The position numbers were made by a program, and so were the translations under genes. Below are positions 14,861-44,688 of a stretch of DNA of 64,000 bases, piece by piece; position 1 is the first letter of the stretch, and each line of letters opens with the position of its first letter. A model generated the notes under the pieces. The model saw only the letters and a program-made list of their open reading frames with translations, was not told the DNA's origin and searched no databases. Source of the stretch: Ulota crispa. Lineage: Eukaryota > Streptophyta > Bryopsida > Orthotrichales > Orthotrichaceae. The DNA lies in the NCBI GenBank assembly GCA_963920765.1, contig OY987246.1, positions 2,668,501 through 2,732,500 on the forward strand, read 5' to 3'.

Positions 14861-15784
14861 GGGAGCGAAAGTTGCAGTGAACGCGGTCCAAGGGCAGCCG
14901 ACACGAACCTTTTACCCGGTTACCCCACGGTTAGTGAAGGACTGAAGGTGCCGGATTTCAACAAAAGTGCGGTCTTGAAGTCACCGCAAACTCTTTATCT
15001 TTTGCTTTAATTTTCCTTTGCTGAGTGTATCATGGCTCTCACTCTCTCTCTATCCCCGCGTGGGTAAGTCGTACTTCCATTGTACCACTACGCCGTTTGA
15101 CTTTCAAGAGCAGTGCAAGCTGGTTCCTGCAACCAAGTTAATTTTACTACTAACATGTCAGACCACGACCTTGTTGCTCCAAAACCTCAATACTGCTATC
15201 GTCACTCGGTCATCATTCATGGGTGAATATGCGCGTAGCCATTTATAGGGTGAACCAAACTCCTTCATAGATGGAAGTTCGCCCCCAGGCCCAGTGTATA
15301 TATGTACATGGTGCTCAATTTTCTGTGAGTTCTAATCTTTCAAGCCCGTATCTTTCAGGATTTGACTGGTGCAGCCAAGGATCTGAAGTTCTAGTGTACA
15401 GTACAGGGCAGAATCGTTGGTTAGTTGTTCTTGAGAAGAGACTTTGGTATAGAAGGCCAAGAATTGGTTTGTACTGGTTGTACCTGCAGATCTTGCACAA
15501 TCGACTCGTGTTTCTGGATTCAGCCCCTCGTGATCACGATTCTCCTCACGCATCTGCAAGTACTGACGATCGAGAGCCAGAAGTAGCGCCTTGATTGAAT
15601 TGAGACGATCATGGCTTCAACTTCGGGTGGGGGCTTGGCTTCTGATGTAGTACAACAACACACTGGCAACAGCAGATCAGTCTCATACAATCGCTCAGGC
15701 TCCAGCACTCGGTAATTAAAAGCTCGCTCCACGTACTGAAGTCGATCGATCTTTCAGATGCAGCTTGCGTTAATGGCGAGCCTG
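14861..15784. other. Upstream region of the XIP gene, no gene supported
   Basis: Mixed-composition sequence with several small overlapping frames on both strands (15018-15836), none with recognisable motifs. It probably holds the upstream regulatory region and 5' UTR of the aquaporin gene. Confidence 0.4.
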
Positions 15785-15804
15785 TTGTATATATACATAT
15801 ATAC
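15785..15804 (+). promoter_or_regulatory. Possible TATA-rich core promoter of the XIP gene
   Basis: A TATATATACATATATA stretch lies 55-75 bp upstream of the proposed XIP start codon. Spacing would give a short 5' UTR. Judged by position and composition only. Confidence 0.3.
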
Positions 15805-15858
15805 TCATCATCGATTGTTCTGTGTATCAGAAGCATAACTATTAATCCTGCGGAGCAT

Positions 15859-17597
15859 ATGCAAACGATACAAAGCGGAGTTCCGACGCAAGACTGGGAT
15901 TATATCAGGCAGTTCCGGCGGTCGACGTGGGTCGAAAGGAACGATTCTATGAAGGGGCACTATGCTGGCAGTGTAGTGAACAAAGGGATCACAAAGACGT
16001 TCAAGCGCGGAGTGGGAGTGTGCGACTGCCGAAAACTCGATGTACGTACATTAACCATTTTGATCACTTCTACAGAACTCGTCCAAAATACTCAAAACAG
16101 GTTTACAAGCTGGAATCTTCAATGATACCTGTGTGAAAAGATGTCCCTCGATCACCACACCGAGTTCCACGAAGCGTTACTCAGCTTGAACTGCCTATGC
16201 TTCGGAAGGCACTGTTGATCCTTTGTGTTTAAAAGTATGTTCACGCTTGGTGTTACGAGTGGTAGTAGCGAAGGAAAATTAGATGCATTTGGACATATCT
16301 TTAGACTGCATTCATATTGCTAATACCCCTCCTAACACCAAGTGTGAACATACCCTTAAGGCTCCTTCTGTCCACATCAACGCGGTTTTAAACAGGGTTA
16401 GCTGTGGTCTATGGAACAAAGCTAGAGGAGAGAAGGTTGTTCAGTATCCGCTAGTAACAGAATCGAACATGGTGGATCTGACAGGGAGACAAATTGTGAG
16501 TGATTCAGGTATGGAGGGCAGCAGCCGTGGAAATGGTGGCCACAGCGGGATTTACCTTCTTGAGCATCACAGCATACCAGCAAGGCAGCAACATGTCAGC
16601 GGTATGCCGAGCCTTCCTGCAAGCCATGATCTACTCTCTGGCGATACTTGCGGCGGCGCCAATCTCCGGAGGACATCTGAACCCCGCCATCACCTTCACG
16701 ACCTTCCTGACTGGCCAAGCCACTCTGGTTCGCAGTTTGCTCTACATCGTGGCGCAATGCGGAGGAGCCGTAGGTGGCGCTGCAGCAGTCCAGTTTTTGA
16801 CCACCCAGGCAGGGAAAAGCGCATACTCCACGGGGGGGTGTTTACTGCGCGCGTCCCCAGGTGCAGATGTGGCTATGGCAGCGACGTTAAGCAACAGACA
16901 GGGGCTAGTGGCCGAGGCCATCTTTACCATAATCATGCTCTTCGTCGTCTATGGAGTCGGGTTTGACACCCGGAGTGTCGTGGTGACCTTTCCTATCATC
17001 TCTCCTTTCATCATCGGAGGAGTTTTTGGCACTTTGATCTTCGTTTCCCAGGGTCTTGGATACACCGCCACTATGAACCCCGCCCGGTGTTTGGGCCCTG
17101 CGGTAATCTACAGGCGTGACTTGTGGCACTCCCTCTGCACCTTCACTGTTGGTCCTATGATAGCGGCTGTAGTGGTCGGCGTCTTCCAGCTGCTGGTGCA
17201 ACAAGCCAACAGTGCAGAATCTGGACCTGTCTTGCCACTGAATTTCTTCCAAGCTGTTATACCGGATCACCAACGTCCAGGGTTCGGTCCCAGGTCTCCA
17301 AGCTTGTATTCCCCCGCCGAGGACAACGCTCATTCGCAACAGCTGGGGCCAAGTTATCCAGCCACAAATGAATTCCAGCCTTCAGGTGACCTGAATCCTG
17401 CCAGTAAATACAACCTCACCCTTCAGATCAAGGCATTTATGCAACCGAAAGGTTCCGAGAGCCAACGGGCCATCGCTGCTAACGTTGTAGATATTGCGAG
17501 GTTCGATCAAAACCACATGTTAAGACAATATTCAAACTCGCATGGTTCATCCGAGAGTGGTATTCATCACACAGGTCATCCAGAAAAGGAAAGATAG
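15859..17597 (+). CDS. XIP: X-intrinsic protein (XIP) aquaporin with long cytosolic tail
   Basis: Two exons, 15859-16041 and 16509-17597, join in phase across a GTACGT...TTCAG intron to give about 423 residues. The junction creates LDVWRAAAVEMVATAGF, the usual entry to the first membrane helix in XIPs. Two NPA boxes are present: GGHLNPAITF (about residue 119) and GYTATMNPARCLGPAV (about residue 251). The cysteine directly after NPAR (NPARC) is the recognised signature of the XIP subfamily. Family knowledge: MIP channels form tetramers, and XIPs pass water and small uncharged solutes, with membrane location varying by member. Odd: after the sixth helix (about residue 295) comes a hydrophilic tail of about 128 residues rich in Ser, Pro, Gln and His, far longer than usual. 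The start ATG is chosen because it opens the frame into the splice. The gene converges on the FAN-like gene. Its intron holds a 131-bp MITE. Confidence 0.88.
16229..16359. mobile_element. 131-bp MITE inside the XIP intron
   Basis: The ends TTAAAAGTATGTTCACGC and the inverse of TTAAGGGTATGTTCACAC match over about 30 bp (TATGTTCAC-CTTGGTGTTA-GAG-GG), and both lie at TTAA. The element sits wholly within intron 1 and contributes no splice site that can be seen. Confidence 0.65.
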
Positions 17598-18563
17598 CAA
17601 TAACACGGGTAGCCATTTCTGTTCAGGTATTCGATATTGTGCATAGGGACATCGGATCGCAGTTGAATCGACTGCTTGGGGTATTTCCTGACGATGGAGC
17701 TCTCGGAGTGTTAATAGGCGTTACTGGTGGCCAGCCATCTGGTGCTGACATGAACACAGGACGTTGTCATCCTGTCATGTCTTGTACAATCATGAGTAAA
17801 ATGAAAACATCCAAATTTCGTAACGTCCTGAATTGTCGACCACAAGTTTGAAGTACTCCGTTTTGCTCGGACCAGATGATGCATTGATGACGAAATTCGC
17901 TACTTCGACGCGTCTGTGATGGCATCTGACCGCTGGGGTGAATCACGAACACTTTCACTACAATTCAGAGTGTCACTATCCTGTGATTAACGCTCACTGT
18001 TGGAGGTGAGCCGGCTTGTCACTCGGTTAACCCGCAAGGCTCAGATATTCCGTGAAAGAGTATAAATTTCATTCTGTAGCTGTAGCACATGAAAAGTTTG
18101 TTGTTCCAATTGTACACCGTAAGATTAGGTATGAATTGATTTAGATATCACAAAAGCTGGAGATTCAATTTCAATGCGTTGTCATTGATCGCCACAACCG
18201 AGCAACAAATAGAGGTATTCGACATCACGACCTGCAACCAAATGTACAGTACAATACAACAATGACAAATAGAGCAACCAGAGCAGAACAAAAGGAGTTT
18301 AGAACATGTACCTTCAATGACTTGCATTGGAACCATTCGACCAATTTATGCAGTTAGCACTGCACATGCACTATTTGTGTCATGTGAAAAGGTGCAGGAA
18401 TGTTTATTACTCCCAACAAGTTTCAGAAACACGACTATCGTCACCTATACATATCCTATTCATGTAAATTGCATACCTTTCTACTTTCATGAATGGCTAC
18501 GAGGAAATAGCCATTTGATTTATATAAAAATGGACCTCCAATGCATTAAAATATCATATTCCC
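17598..18563. other. Convergent intergenic region between XIP and FAN-like genes
   Basis: Contains the 3' ends of two facing genes. AATAAA-like signals are not clear. No additional gene recognised. Confidence 0.4.
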
Positions 18564-27615
<9,052 letters not shown>

Positions 27616-28873
27616 TTCTACCTCACAATTTCTACTGCCCGACACGCTGTTTAAAATAGTGCAGTACAACTGACTTTCAGCATCTTAATTCACAGATATA
27701 CGTGTTTACAAAGCGTCTTGACAGTCTTCCGGATAAGCATCAAGGCAGGGCATTTCGAAACTGCCTCAAATTCATACACACCACTGCACAAAAGATATTC
27801 AAAATTAGATATCTTCATTCGCGTCCACTCAAAGCAGTTAAATTCAAATACTAAATCAGATTCAAATATGACTGACATCGCTCCATGCCGTCAACCCTAA
27901 GATCAGACACCTCTTTACAATGTAATCTCATTCGGAACGCACAAAGCAAAGCAATCAAGCACCAGGATCCAAGAAATAGCAACAGAAAGATCCAAACAGG
28001 AGGATGCTTCTACAAGCTACGATCTCAAAATGAAGCATTGCACATAGACCTACACCAGAGGATGAGCACCAAAAAACCAAATGTAAGTTAAGCTGGAGTT
28101 TACTGGAGCAAGAACAGTTGTGTCTAGTTACGACAGAAATCTCAAATGTGCATCAACTGATCCACAAACACAATGGAAAAGACGGCACAATCATACCGAT
28201 CCACTAGAAGACTTGGCAAACACAAAATCAAAACCCCGGCCAGTCCACCTCCGAACTCGAATTTACTTTTCGTTCCTACACTCGGATGCCTCAATGTCGA
28301 ATCAGACTGAGTCAGAACGCACAATCACCAAACATATTTATTGCAGAGGAAATACTGTGAGATTTTGCACGCACACTTGCCGACTGAGACAAAGAATGCC
28401 GCTCTTCGGAGCTCCGAGATCTCCCATTCAACACTGAAAGAACAGAAAAGGTTCCTGAAAAGCTCTGTTTAACACGAGAAGAAAGCCTGCCACGGAGCTG
28501 AGGATTTCGAAATCGCGTTCGGGATCGGCCAATTTGGATCCTCGAACTAAGCTTACGACGTTTGCACCAGCCAATGAAAGAGATGAAGCAACCGAGCTTC
28601 GGCAGACTCCTTAACCGTGGTAAGGTCCCGTGTTCGCGGTTAATGATGCTTACTCGCGGTTGGTTCCCGTGATTGGGAACAGTGGGGATCGTGGGGTCCG
28701 GCGGGCGCTCGGGTAGGTGTAAATTCGTAGATTTCTTTGGGATGAATGTGGGATGAATGTACGTCTCGTCGTTTAAAACTTCGTCATCATAAGGAATCTC
28801 GGTCGTTTAGGTCGAATTAGTGAAGTTCGTTGTGACGACTGACGAAATGTGATCTCTAGTTATAAATAGCTGG
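27616..28873. promoter_or_regulatory. 5' region of the FAN-like gene
   Basis: GC content rises at about 28,400-28,800, with near-repeats of a CGCGGTTAATGATG/CGCGGTTGGTTCCCG kind at 28,636-28,672. This is the likely promoter or 5' UTR zone for the leftward FAN-like gene. No upstream coding exon could be shown. Confidence 0.35.
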
Positions 28874-29149
28874 TAAGGTAGAAGCACCCATAAACATCTA
28901 GCAAATTATAGAATGTTATTAGGAACAAAAAATAAATGAGTTTACATTTCAAATGTATGATTTGGATAATGTGAGAATAAGTTTGAATTTTTAAAGAGTA
29001 AACTGCCATTACACCCATAGCCAATACTAAGGTTTCATGTTCACATGTTGTATATACTTGTAATTACATCTATTCACTTCCATAGATTTTCCAAGATTTT
29101 AGAGGTGACGGTTATGAGGACACTAACACTTATGGGTGTTCTTACCTTA
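28874..29149. mobile_element. MITE family A, copy 3 (inverted)
   Basis: A 276-bp copy with TAAGGTAGAAGCACCCATAA at the left and the inverse ending in CTTACCTTA at the right. Internally it is the reverse complement of the copies at 3655 and 30162 (shared TTAGAGGTGACGGTTATG and CTTGTAATTACATCTATTC), with a 40-60 bp shortening. Confidence 0.75.
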
Positions 29150-29169
29150 CATGGAGGTGTATTATAAGA

Positions 29170-29702
29170 AACCTGTAAACATGCGCGGTATAACAAACAC
29201 TAATTTTTTAATTAATAATTGATCATAATATAAAAAATGAATGATTTGAATGGCATGACTTTTCTTGTTGCAAAAACATAATAAAATTTAAGTATAGGGT
29301 TTAGGGTGATTTAGATATATGGCATCAAATGTTAACTAGCTTCCAAAAAATTTAGAGGCCTCACCAAATCAAGCCTATAGAGGGAAAAATCAGCCAAAAT
29401 CATGGTATAAATGACCACTTATACCGTGACTTTGACTGATTTTTTCCTCTATAGACTTGATCATTTATACCATGACTTTGGCTGATTTTTCCCTCTATAG
29501 ACTTGATTTGGTGAGGCCTCTAAATTTTTTGGAAGCTAGCTAACATTTGATGCCGTAATCTAAATCACCCTAAACCCTATACTTAAATTTTATTTTGTTT
29601 TTGCAACAAGAAAAGTCATGCCATTCAAATCATTTAATTTTTATATTATGATTAATTATTAATTAAAAAATTAGTGTTTGTTATACTGGGCATGTCTACG
29701 GT
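29170..29702. repeat. 0.53-kb near-perfect foldback palindrome
   Basis: The left arm (about 29170-29431) and right arm (about 29480-29702) are inverted copies with few differences. Matching anchors: ATAACAAACACTAATTTTTT at 29190 against its inverse ending 29684, GAATGGCATGACTTTTCTTG, and GGCCTCACCAAATCAAGCC against its inverse near 29500. The centre carries an extra partial copy (CTTATACCGTGACTTTGACTG), so one arm segment is tandemly duplicated. There is no coding frame. This is a foldback MITE or long-hairpin RNA source. Confidence 0.85.
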
Positions 29703-30161
29703 TACATTGGCAATTCCCTATGAGCATTTGTAGCATTGCACTGTACACGGCCAGATATTAGGCCTTGCCTTGTCTAGCTTTCGAACTAGGTCCAATAGGG
29801 ACCTCTTATATGGGGATTTTTAGAGGTCTTGTCAAACATGTCCTCCTAGAATCTGAAGTGTCATCTCTAAGCTTTGACGCACTCAAACCTTGGGCCTCTT
29901 TTTAGGGAATTGATTGTCTCCCTCCCAAATAACAAAGTAAAACAAGAATTCTTTTTTCTACAAGCAAGCTCCTTGTGCATCTAGGGGAGCGGGGACTTGG
30001 AGGAGGAGAGGTCAACAAAATCACTACCAATCCCTCCCGTGGAAAGCATTTTTTGTGACCAATGTTGGGTCTCTTGCCCTAATTGCCCTTGACACATAAA
30101 CTATTACCGTGCAAGTATTGTCTGGTGCCCACAATGTGGCAAGGAAGGTGGAGAAGCTCTC

Positions 30162-30481
30162 TAAGGTAGCAACACCCATACCGAGCACCCATAACCATCA
30201 CTATACCCGTAACCATCACCTCTAAAATCTTGGAAGAGAATAGATGTAATTACAAGGATGTACAACATGTGAACATGAAACTTTAGTGTTGGTATTAGGT
30301 GCAATTGCAGTTGGCTCTTTAAAAATTCATAACCTATTTTTGCAATATCCAAAAAATACATCTGAAAGTGCAAACTTATCATTTTTTTCTTGCTAATAGG
30401 ATCCTATAATTTGCTAGATGTTTATTAATAATCATCACGTTCAAAACCCTTAATTTGACGGTTATGGGTGCTGCTACCTTA
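30162..30481. mobile_element. MITE family A, copy 2
   Basis: A 320-bp copy with ends TAAGGTAGCAACACCCATA and the inverse of TAAGGTAGCAGCACCCATAA. It is the same orientation as and closely similar to 3655-3990, including GGATCCTATAATTTGCTAG. Confidence 0.8.
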
Positions 30482-30544
30482 ATGCTACCATTCTCTACCA
30501 CTTCTTGTGCATTCTTATAAATGCATGCTTACCTCCTACACGTC

Positions 30545-30766
30545 CCATGCACGAGGATAATAAATACATTGCTCTATCATTGGCATTTGATACCAATAAA
30601 AAGTTCTAATTTGGGATCTCAAATAGCTCACTAGAAATGTATTGATCTATATGCTAGCTTCTTTGTTGATCACAAATGTAGGAAAAGTGTAAGTCCATTC
30701 CAATACAAGAAAAACTATTGTACATTGTATTGACTGCAAAAACCCTTTTAGATGGTTAGGGGTTAA
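30545..30766. mobile_element. TTAA-flanked MITE related to the 240-bp family, left end decayed
   Basis: The reverse complement of the 46486 and 6388 copies: TTTGGGATCTCAAATAGCTCACTAG, plus the inverse of the AAGAAGTTAGAATATAGATC segment. The right end GGTTAGGGGTTAA at 30766 is clear. The left end has diverged and is approximate. Confidence 0.55.
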
Positions 30767-30994
30767 CCCTTGAACGACACCAAAACCCTTTGTGACCGTA
30801 TGTACGACCGTATATACAGACATATTTGAATTGTTCTAAGGATTTTCCAAAAAAAAATATGCACCCCCCATCATACAACCCTTCAGTATGTATGGTTATA
30901 ACAATTAATTTCTAGCTGATTTAAACTTCTAAATACTAGTTGCAACCGTATTTAGTACCGTATCTCCAGAACTCAGGTGAGGTTCAGGGGTTAA
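30763..30994. mobile_element. TTAA-flanked element sharing its TTAA with the preceding copy
   Basis: The left end TTAACCCTTGAACGAC begins at the same TTAA that closes the preceding element. The right end GGTTCAGGGGTTAA is its approximate inverse. 232 bp, non-coding. Confidence 0.55.
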
Positions 30995-31952
30995 GTACAA
31001 AGATTGAGGTAGGTGTTTATAAGAATGAACTTTGGACACCCGGTTTATATCACACATTTTGCTATAAAATGCACATAGGAGCCTTGAAATTGCACCATTT
31101 AGCCGTTCATTCCAAAACTTGCACACTCAAGTACCCAAGCAAGGAGATGTTGACACTCACTTTTTGCTTGATTATTTTTCAAGTGAAAACACTTAGTCTA
31201 TCTATACTAATATAGATCTGCCTTTGTTTATTATAAACGTGGTTTCAATTTTGTCTGTTGGTCTGACGGGTGTACGTGGCACTCCATCAATGCTCGGGCT
31301 TTTTTTATTAAAAACATGATGTGATGGTGAAAATGCAAAACCAATTGCATGGGTTGGGTTTATTGTGTGGGTAATAAACAAAAAATATAAAATAATAATG
31401 TGAATGAGTACTATGTGGGTAAAACTCGAGGAGTAAAATGTTTGTGTAGGTAAACAACACATAATATTTTTATGTGTAAATGTAATAGATTAGGTTGTTT
31501 GTGGGTTTGTATTAGTTGCAACATAATGGAAACTTATGGGTAAAAAAACTTGCTGCATGGGTAAAAAATTGCATGAGTAAAAAATGGCATGTGTAAAAAA
31601 ATTGCTTGGGTAGAAAACAACAAGTATAAAAAAATTGCATGAATTATTACTATGTGGGTAAAATGTTTGTGTAGGTAAAAAATAAATAGTATTTTTATGC
31701 GTGAGAAAACAATGATGTTCTTTTTATTATGTGAGTAAATTTTTTGTGGTTACAAAATAAATAATGCTTTAATGCAAGGAAATGTTTGTTAAAAAAAGAT
31801 AAATATTTTATTGCATTTAATGGGTTATTTTCCAAAGTGTGTCCATAGGACACATAGGTCATACTAATTTTCTACATAATACATCTTGAGAGGGTTTAAA
31901 AAAGACTAAGCTTACATGTCACAGTTAACTAAATATAAACTATTCCAAGTCC

Positions 31953-32653
31953 TTAACCCCTAAATCACAAAAGTTTGTTCAATAGTCGGTTAAATGTTTG
32001 AGTAGGTTTCTATGAAGTTAATTTTTGGCAAATATTTTTGAGATTTGGAGACAAGGTGCACACATGAACGCCTTTGTGTGAAAAAAGAAGAAGCTCCAAT
32101 CATATGCTAGAGTAGAAAGTTATGTTGCCCAAACAAATTTGGGCATTTGGGCATCTTTGGAGAATCTTATGCTAAAACTCTCATCAATTTTTGATACTTG
32201 GCATGTATGCAACTAATAAAATATCATATACAATTGTCAAAAAAAAAAAGAAAACTTTGAGCTTGCAAATCACATTCTAAGAGGAGTCAAACTTTGTTAA
32301 CTATGTCCAAGCAATTTTGAGAAAAAAGTGAACCTAACATCATATACTTGTGAATGGTCAAAAAACTAATTTTTGTGTACATCAAAAATTTACTTTAAGA
32401 GGACTTGAAGTCAATTGACCTTGTTTTGCAAGAATTAAAAAAAATTATTTTTCTCACTTCAAACATTATAACCTTACAATTTACACAATCAAAAGGGCTG
32501 CATTTTCTTTTGCATATTGCCTTACTTGTATATTACACTTCTGTGAGATTGAAACTCAAAAAAAAAAGTTTTTAGTTTGAATTTTAAATAAATCATCAAA
32601 AAATGGCAGTTTTGGTCTTATTTTTATCTGCAACACCCTTCGGCAGGGGTTAA
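31953..32653. mobile_element. Possible TTAA-bounded element, 0.7 kb
   Basis: Opens with TTAACCCCTAAATCAC and closes with GGCAGGGGTTAA. Only about nine bases of the ends agree, so the pairing of these two ends is tentative. AT-rich, non-coding. Confidence 0.35.
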
Positions 32654-32775
32654 TATCCTCTAACTAGGCCTTTCAACAAGTTGATTAGAATTCAACATAT
32701 TGAGATTCAAAAACAAAAGAAAATTGTATACGGAATGCACTAGATTTGTTTTTCTGGTTGTTATTTATGTTTTGG

Positions 32776-33090
32776 AAAGGGAAAATTTCATGGATACGTC
32801 TGAAGTTTGTAATATTTTCATAGATATCCCTGCTTTTTCAGAAACACACAAATACCCTTGGACCAAAAAAATTAGGCGTTTGTTTTGTTATGCATGTCAC
32901 TTCCTTCTCATTTGTGCATACACTACTTTTTTCTTATTATGCATGTGAACAAAGGAAGAAAGGAAATGACATGCACAACAAAACAAATGCCTAATTTTTT
33001 AGTCCAAGGGTATTTGTGATGTTTCTGAAAAAGCAGGGATATCTATGAAAATATTACAAACTTCAGGCATATCCATGAAATTTTCCCTTT
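32776..33090. repeat. 315-bp foldback MITE
   Basis: The arms are inverted copies: GGGAAAATTTCATGGATA at the left against its inverse at 33070-33088, ATAGATATCCCTGCTTTTTC against its inverse near 33030, and AATTAGGCGTTTGTTTTG against its inverse near 32990. The centre is about 50 bp. Short frames on both strands in this interval are mirror images of each other and are not proteins. Confidence 0.8.
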
Positions 33091-34568
33091 TGAAAAATAG
33101 GATTGTGGACTGTACAATTTCAAAACACCAAATTGGTTGTTTTTTGTTTTGGCATTTGAAAGACCTTAGGGTCCATAGAAACATTGTCAAAAACTGTACA
33201 GAGAAAAAAGGATACTTACACTTGGTTTCACATGGTTTGGACGTATAAATCAAGAGTTTTTTTAACTTTAAAGTTCATTTCATTCAAACCGTCACAAAGA
33301 ACTAAAATTTTGACCCTGTGAAATTATTATCAAAAAATAAGAAACAGAAGTTCTCAAAATTTTATAAGAATCTATTTGATCAATTTCTAAAGTTGCTGTC
33401 ATTTATCAACAGATCTCTATGTTGTTGAAAGCACATCAAACCAATACTGAAATACCAAGCATTAGAAAAAATGTTGTGTTTGTATGGAAGTCATTTTTAT
33501 GTTCGTCCATTACAAAATAAGATTACAAGAACTTTGAGAACATGTAAATGCACTTTTGTATAAAATTTGATGAGCATTAAAAGTAATAATGATGGGAGTC
33601 AAGATTGGAACTTACAAGAGAACATAAAACTCTTGGGTAACACACAGGCCACTGTTAGAGAGAAAACCAAAAAAGCATGTTGATGTGCACATTGTGACTA
33701 CATGCAAACTTGTCCTTTTGGTGTCAAGGTAAGAGGCATAACATGAAAAAGACTAAACATCTAAAATGTCCTCAAAATCCAACCCCATCACCTGAATTTT
33801 CAGAAAATCTAGAAGATGGCGTCTTTTATGACAGAACTGGTTAACCAAAAATTTACGCCTATTTCATGAATAACTATTTTCTGTTTTTGACTGAGTACTC
33901 CATAGATGTTCAAAGCCCCCTATTGAAATGAGTTGCATCGGATTCAATATATTGGGACGTCGTTAGAAAGTAAAACGAACGGTGATAAAAGGAACAACAC
34001 ACACTCGGATGAATTTTAGAATTCAACAGGTTCACAGAAACCTTCTGTAATTCTCCCTACTGCAGAGACCTCGATGGCCGGCAGTTTGACCACATCTCTG
34101 TTTACAGGGTCGACAATATGAGAGAACAAAATAGCAAAAAAATCATAAATATCTTCAAGATGGAAAATTCGATTTCCATGCGCACGAGCATATTACATGA
34201 TCTGGGAAGACTGCCGCTTCAACCAACAGCATACTACGAAAGGGCAGCAGCACAGAGGCATAGAAGCATAGTGGAGCTCCCAAGCTGATCCGAAAATAAT
34301 GCACTAAATAAACACTAACTAACTGTTCCTTTGAAGAAAAGTTATACCCTTGCACAGAAAACAGGGGTAGGCTCTCAAAGCACTACTAAACTAAGTTCAT
34401 AAAATCAATGCCCCTAAACAGGCCTCCGTCAAGCTATTGAAGAGGGAGGCCGAAAGTAAATGCTGGTAGGCAGGATGCTACGGTGCTGCCTACACATGGA
34501 TGCTACTCTAATCTATAGAAAGCGAAAGAATGTCAAAACTTGGTACTAATTATCGATTTCTGAAGTCC
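33091..34568. other. Intergenic, including the 3' flank of the XRN gene
   Basis: AT-rich to about 33,900, then more balanced DNA that probably includes the XRN 3' UTR. No gene recognised. Confidence 0.4.
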
Positions 34569-43315
<8,747 letters not shown>

Positions 43316-43431
43316 GGCGAATGACTCCGCCTCACGCTAATTCTCCACCACAGCAGAAAACAGCTGCACTTCAACACCGCATAATCTCGCCGGTTGAACG
43401 TATTTCCTATCTAGGAATCCTCGGCTAGGCT

Positions 43432-43641
43432 CTACAATACTTCCTCGACAATGTCCTTCAATATGTTCCTAGGATAACTAAGCTTAGTGCCGTCCACGTG
43501 AGAGAAACGGGAAGCAAAGGCTCCCCGAAGCAATAGAGACGACGGTGTCGAGAGAATTAGGGTTTCGATTTGGGAGAGCTCAGGCTCAGAGGCATCTGCT
43601 GCAAAAGCCACGAGGGTGCTTGACTGGGGGCGATTACGCAC
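43432..43641 (-). other. Possible upstream ORF in the XRN leader
   Basis: A 69-codon frame starts at 43641 and ends 117 bp before the XRN start codon on the same strand. It has ordinary amino-acid composition (SSTLVAFAADASEPELSQIE) but no known domain. It could be a translated uORF, or simply open leader sequence if the transcript begins further downstream. Confidence 0.25.
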
Positions 43642-44688
43642 GTGTGAATGGACGTTTCGAGATATTATGGTGGTGGGTCAGACTTTTTTGTGGCGGGAAT
43701 GGCCTACACAGTTGTGTACAAAGTAATAGGATCTGACGCACACCCGATAACATGGATGAAAAACATCTCGTTTGACAGATTGCTAAAGTCAAACCATCAT
43801 ATTTATCACATTTTGTAATTACAGCTAGTCCTTCAAACACTAGGAGAAAACCTGTCCTAATCAAGTGGTCCTAATCAACATGAATATGTTCATGTTGTGT
43901 AAGCACCAACAATCTTTAAACTGGCTAAATTTTTCAAGATTGCTACCAAAAATTATATGCAGCTAAAAAATTTGTAAACTTTACAGAGTTAAATTTGAAA
44001 ATCTTAGCTTTTTAACATCGTTTTAGTCACTTGAGCTAAAAGTGAAAATCATACTTGGGATCACTAGTAAGCACATATTGTCACACACAACACATAGGGT
44101 ATCCAATAGAAAATATATGTAGAAAAAGGCTATCAATGATAAGATACATGATATGAAGGCACTCTAAGTAGTCAAGTTATCTCTCACTCCGCTCACGGGA
44201 GAATCCAAGTGTAAAGAAAAATATGAAAGAGTTTATAATATAATAATCCAAAAATAACAAAGGAAAATATCAAAAGCTCTCTCAAAACCCCACAAGACTT
44301 GACTTGGTAAAGAATGCCAAGTTAAGGAGAAAGTATAGTTTATATGTTAAACTCTAGTTGACTCAAAAGTTAAAGTCAACTTTTAGATTTTCCCAACTAA
44401 TAGTAAAAGTAAAAGGCATTGTAGAATAAGCTACATCCAATGTGGCATGACCCACAATGTCACATTACGTGACAATGTCTTCATCAACATGACTAACTTA
44501 TGTTCAAAGTGTCCTAACCAAGAGGTCCAAATCAACATGATATTGTTGATTAGGTCCTATTTCTTGCAATGAAAATTTCCTTGAAGACTAAACTTCCATG
44601 GATTTTTGTGCTTAATTACATTCTTGATGGAACCTTCTATTAAATTCAAAATAAAGATGAGTTTTAATTGACCTTCCAAATGTTTGCT
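43642..44688. other. Intergenic region upstream of XRN, no gene
   Basis: Probably promoter DNA close to 43.7 kb, then AT-rich sequence. TCCTAATCAACATGA-like segments recur near 43870 and 44530. Confidence 0.4.

Noticed and set aside
16283-16966. 227-residue open frame overlapping the XIP gene
   Set aside because: It is a different frame over XIP exon 2; the channel frame has both NPA boxes and membrane helices.
16905-17339. 144-residue minus-strand frame
   Set aside because: Antisense shadow of the GC-richer XIP exon.
32700-33253. Two opposed open frames with similar peptides
   Set aside because: Both come from the arms of the same foldback repeat and mirror each other.
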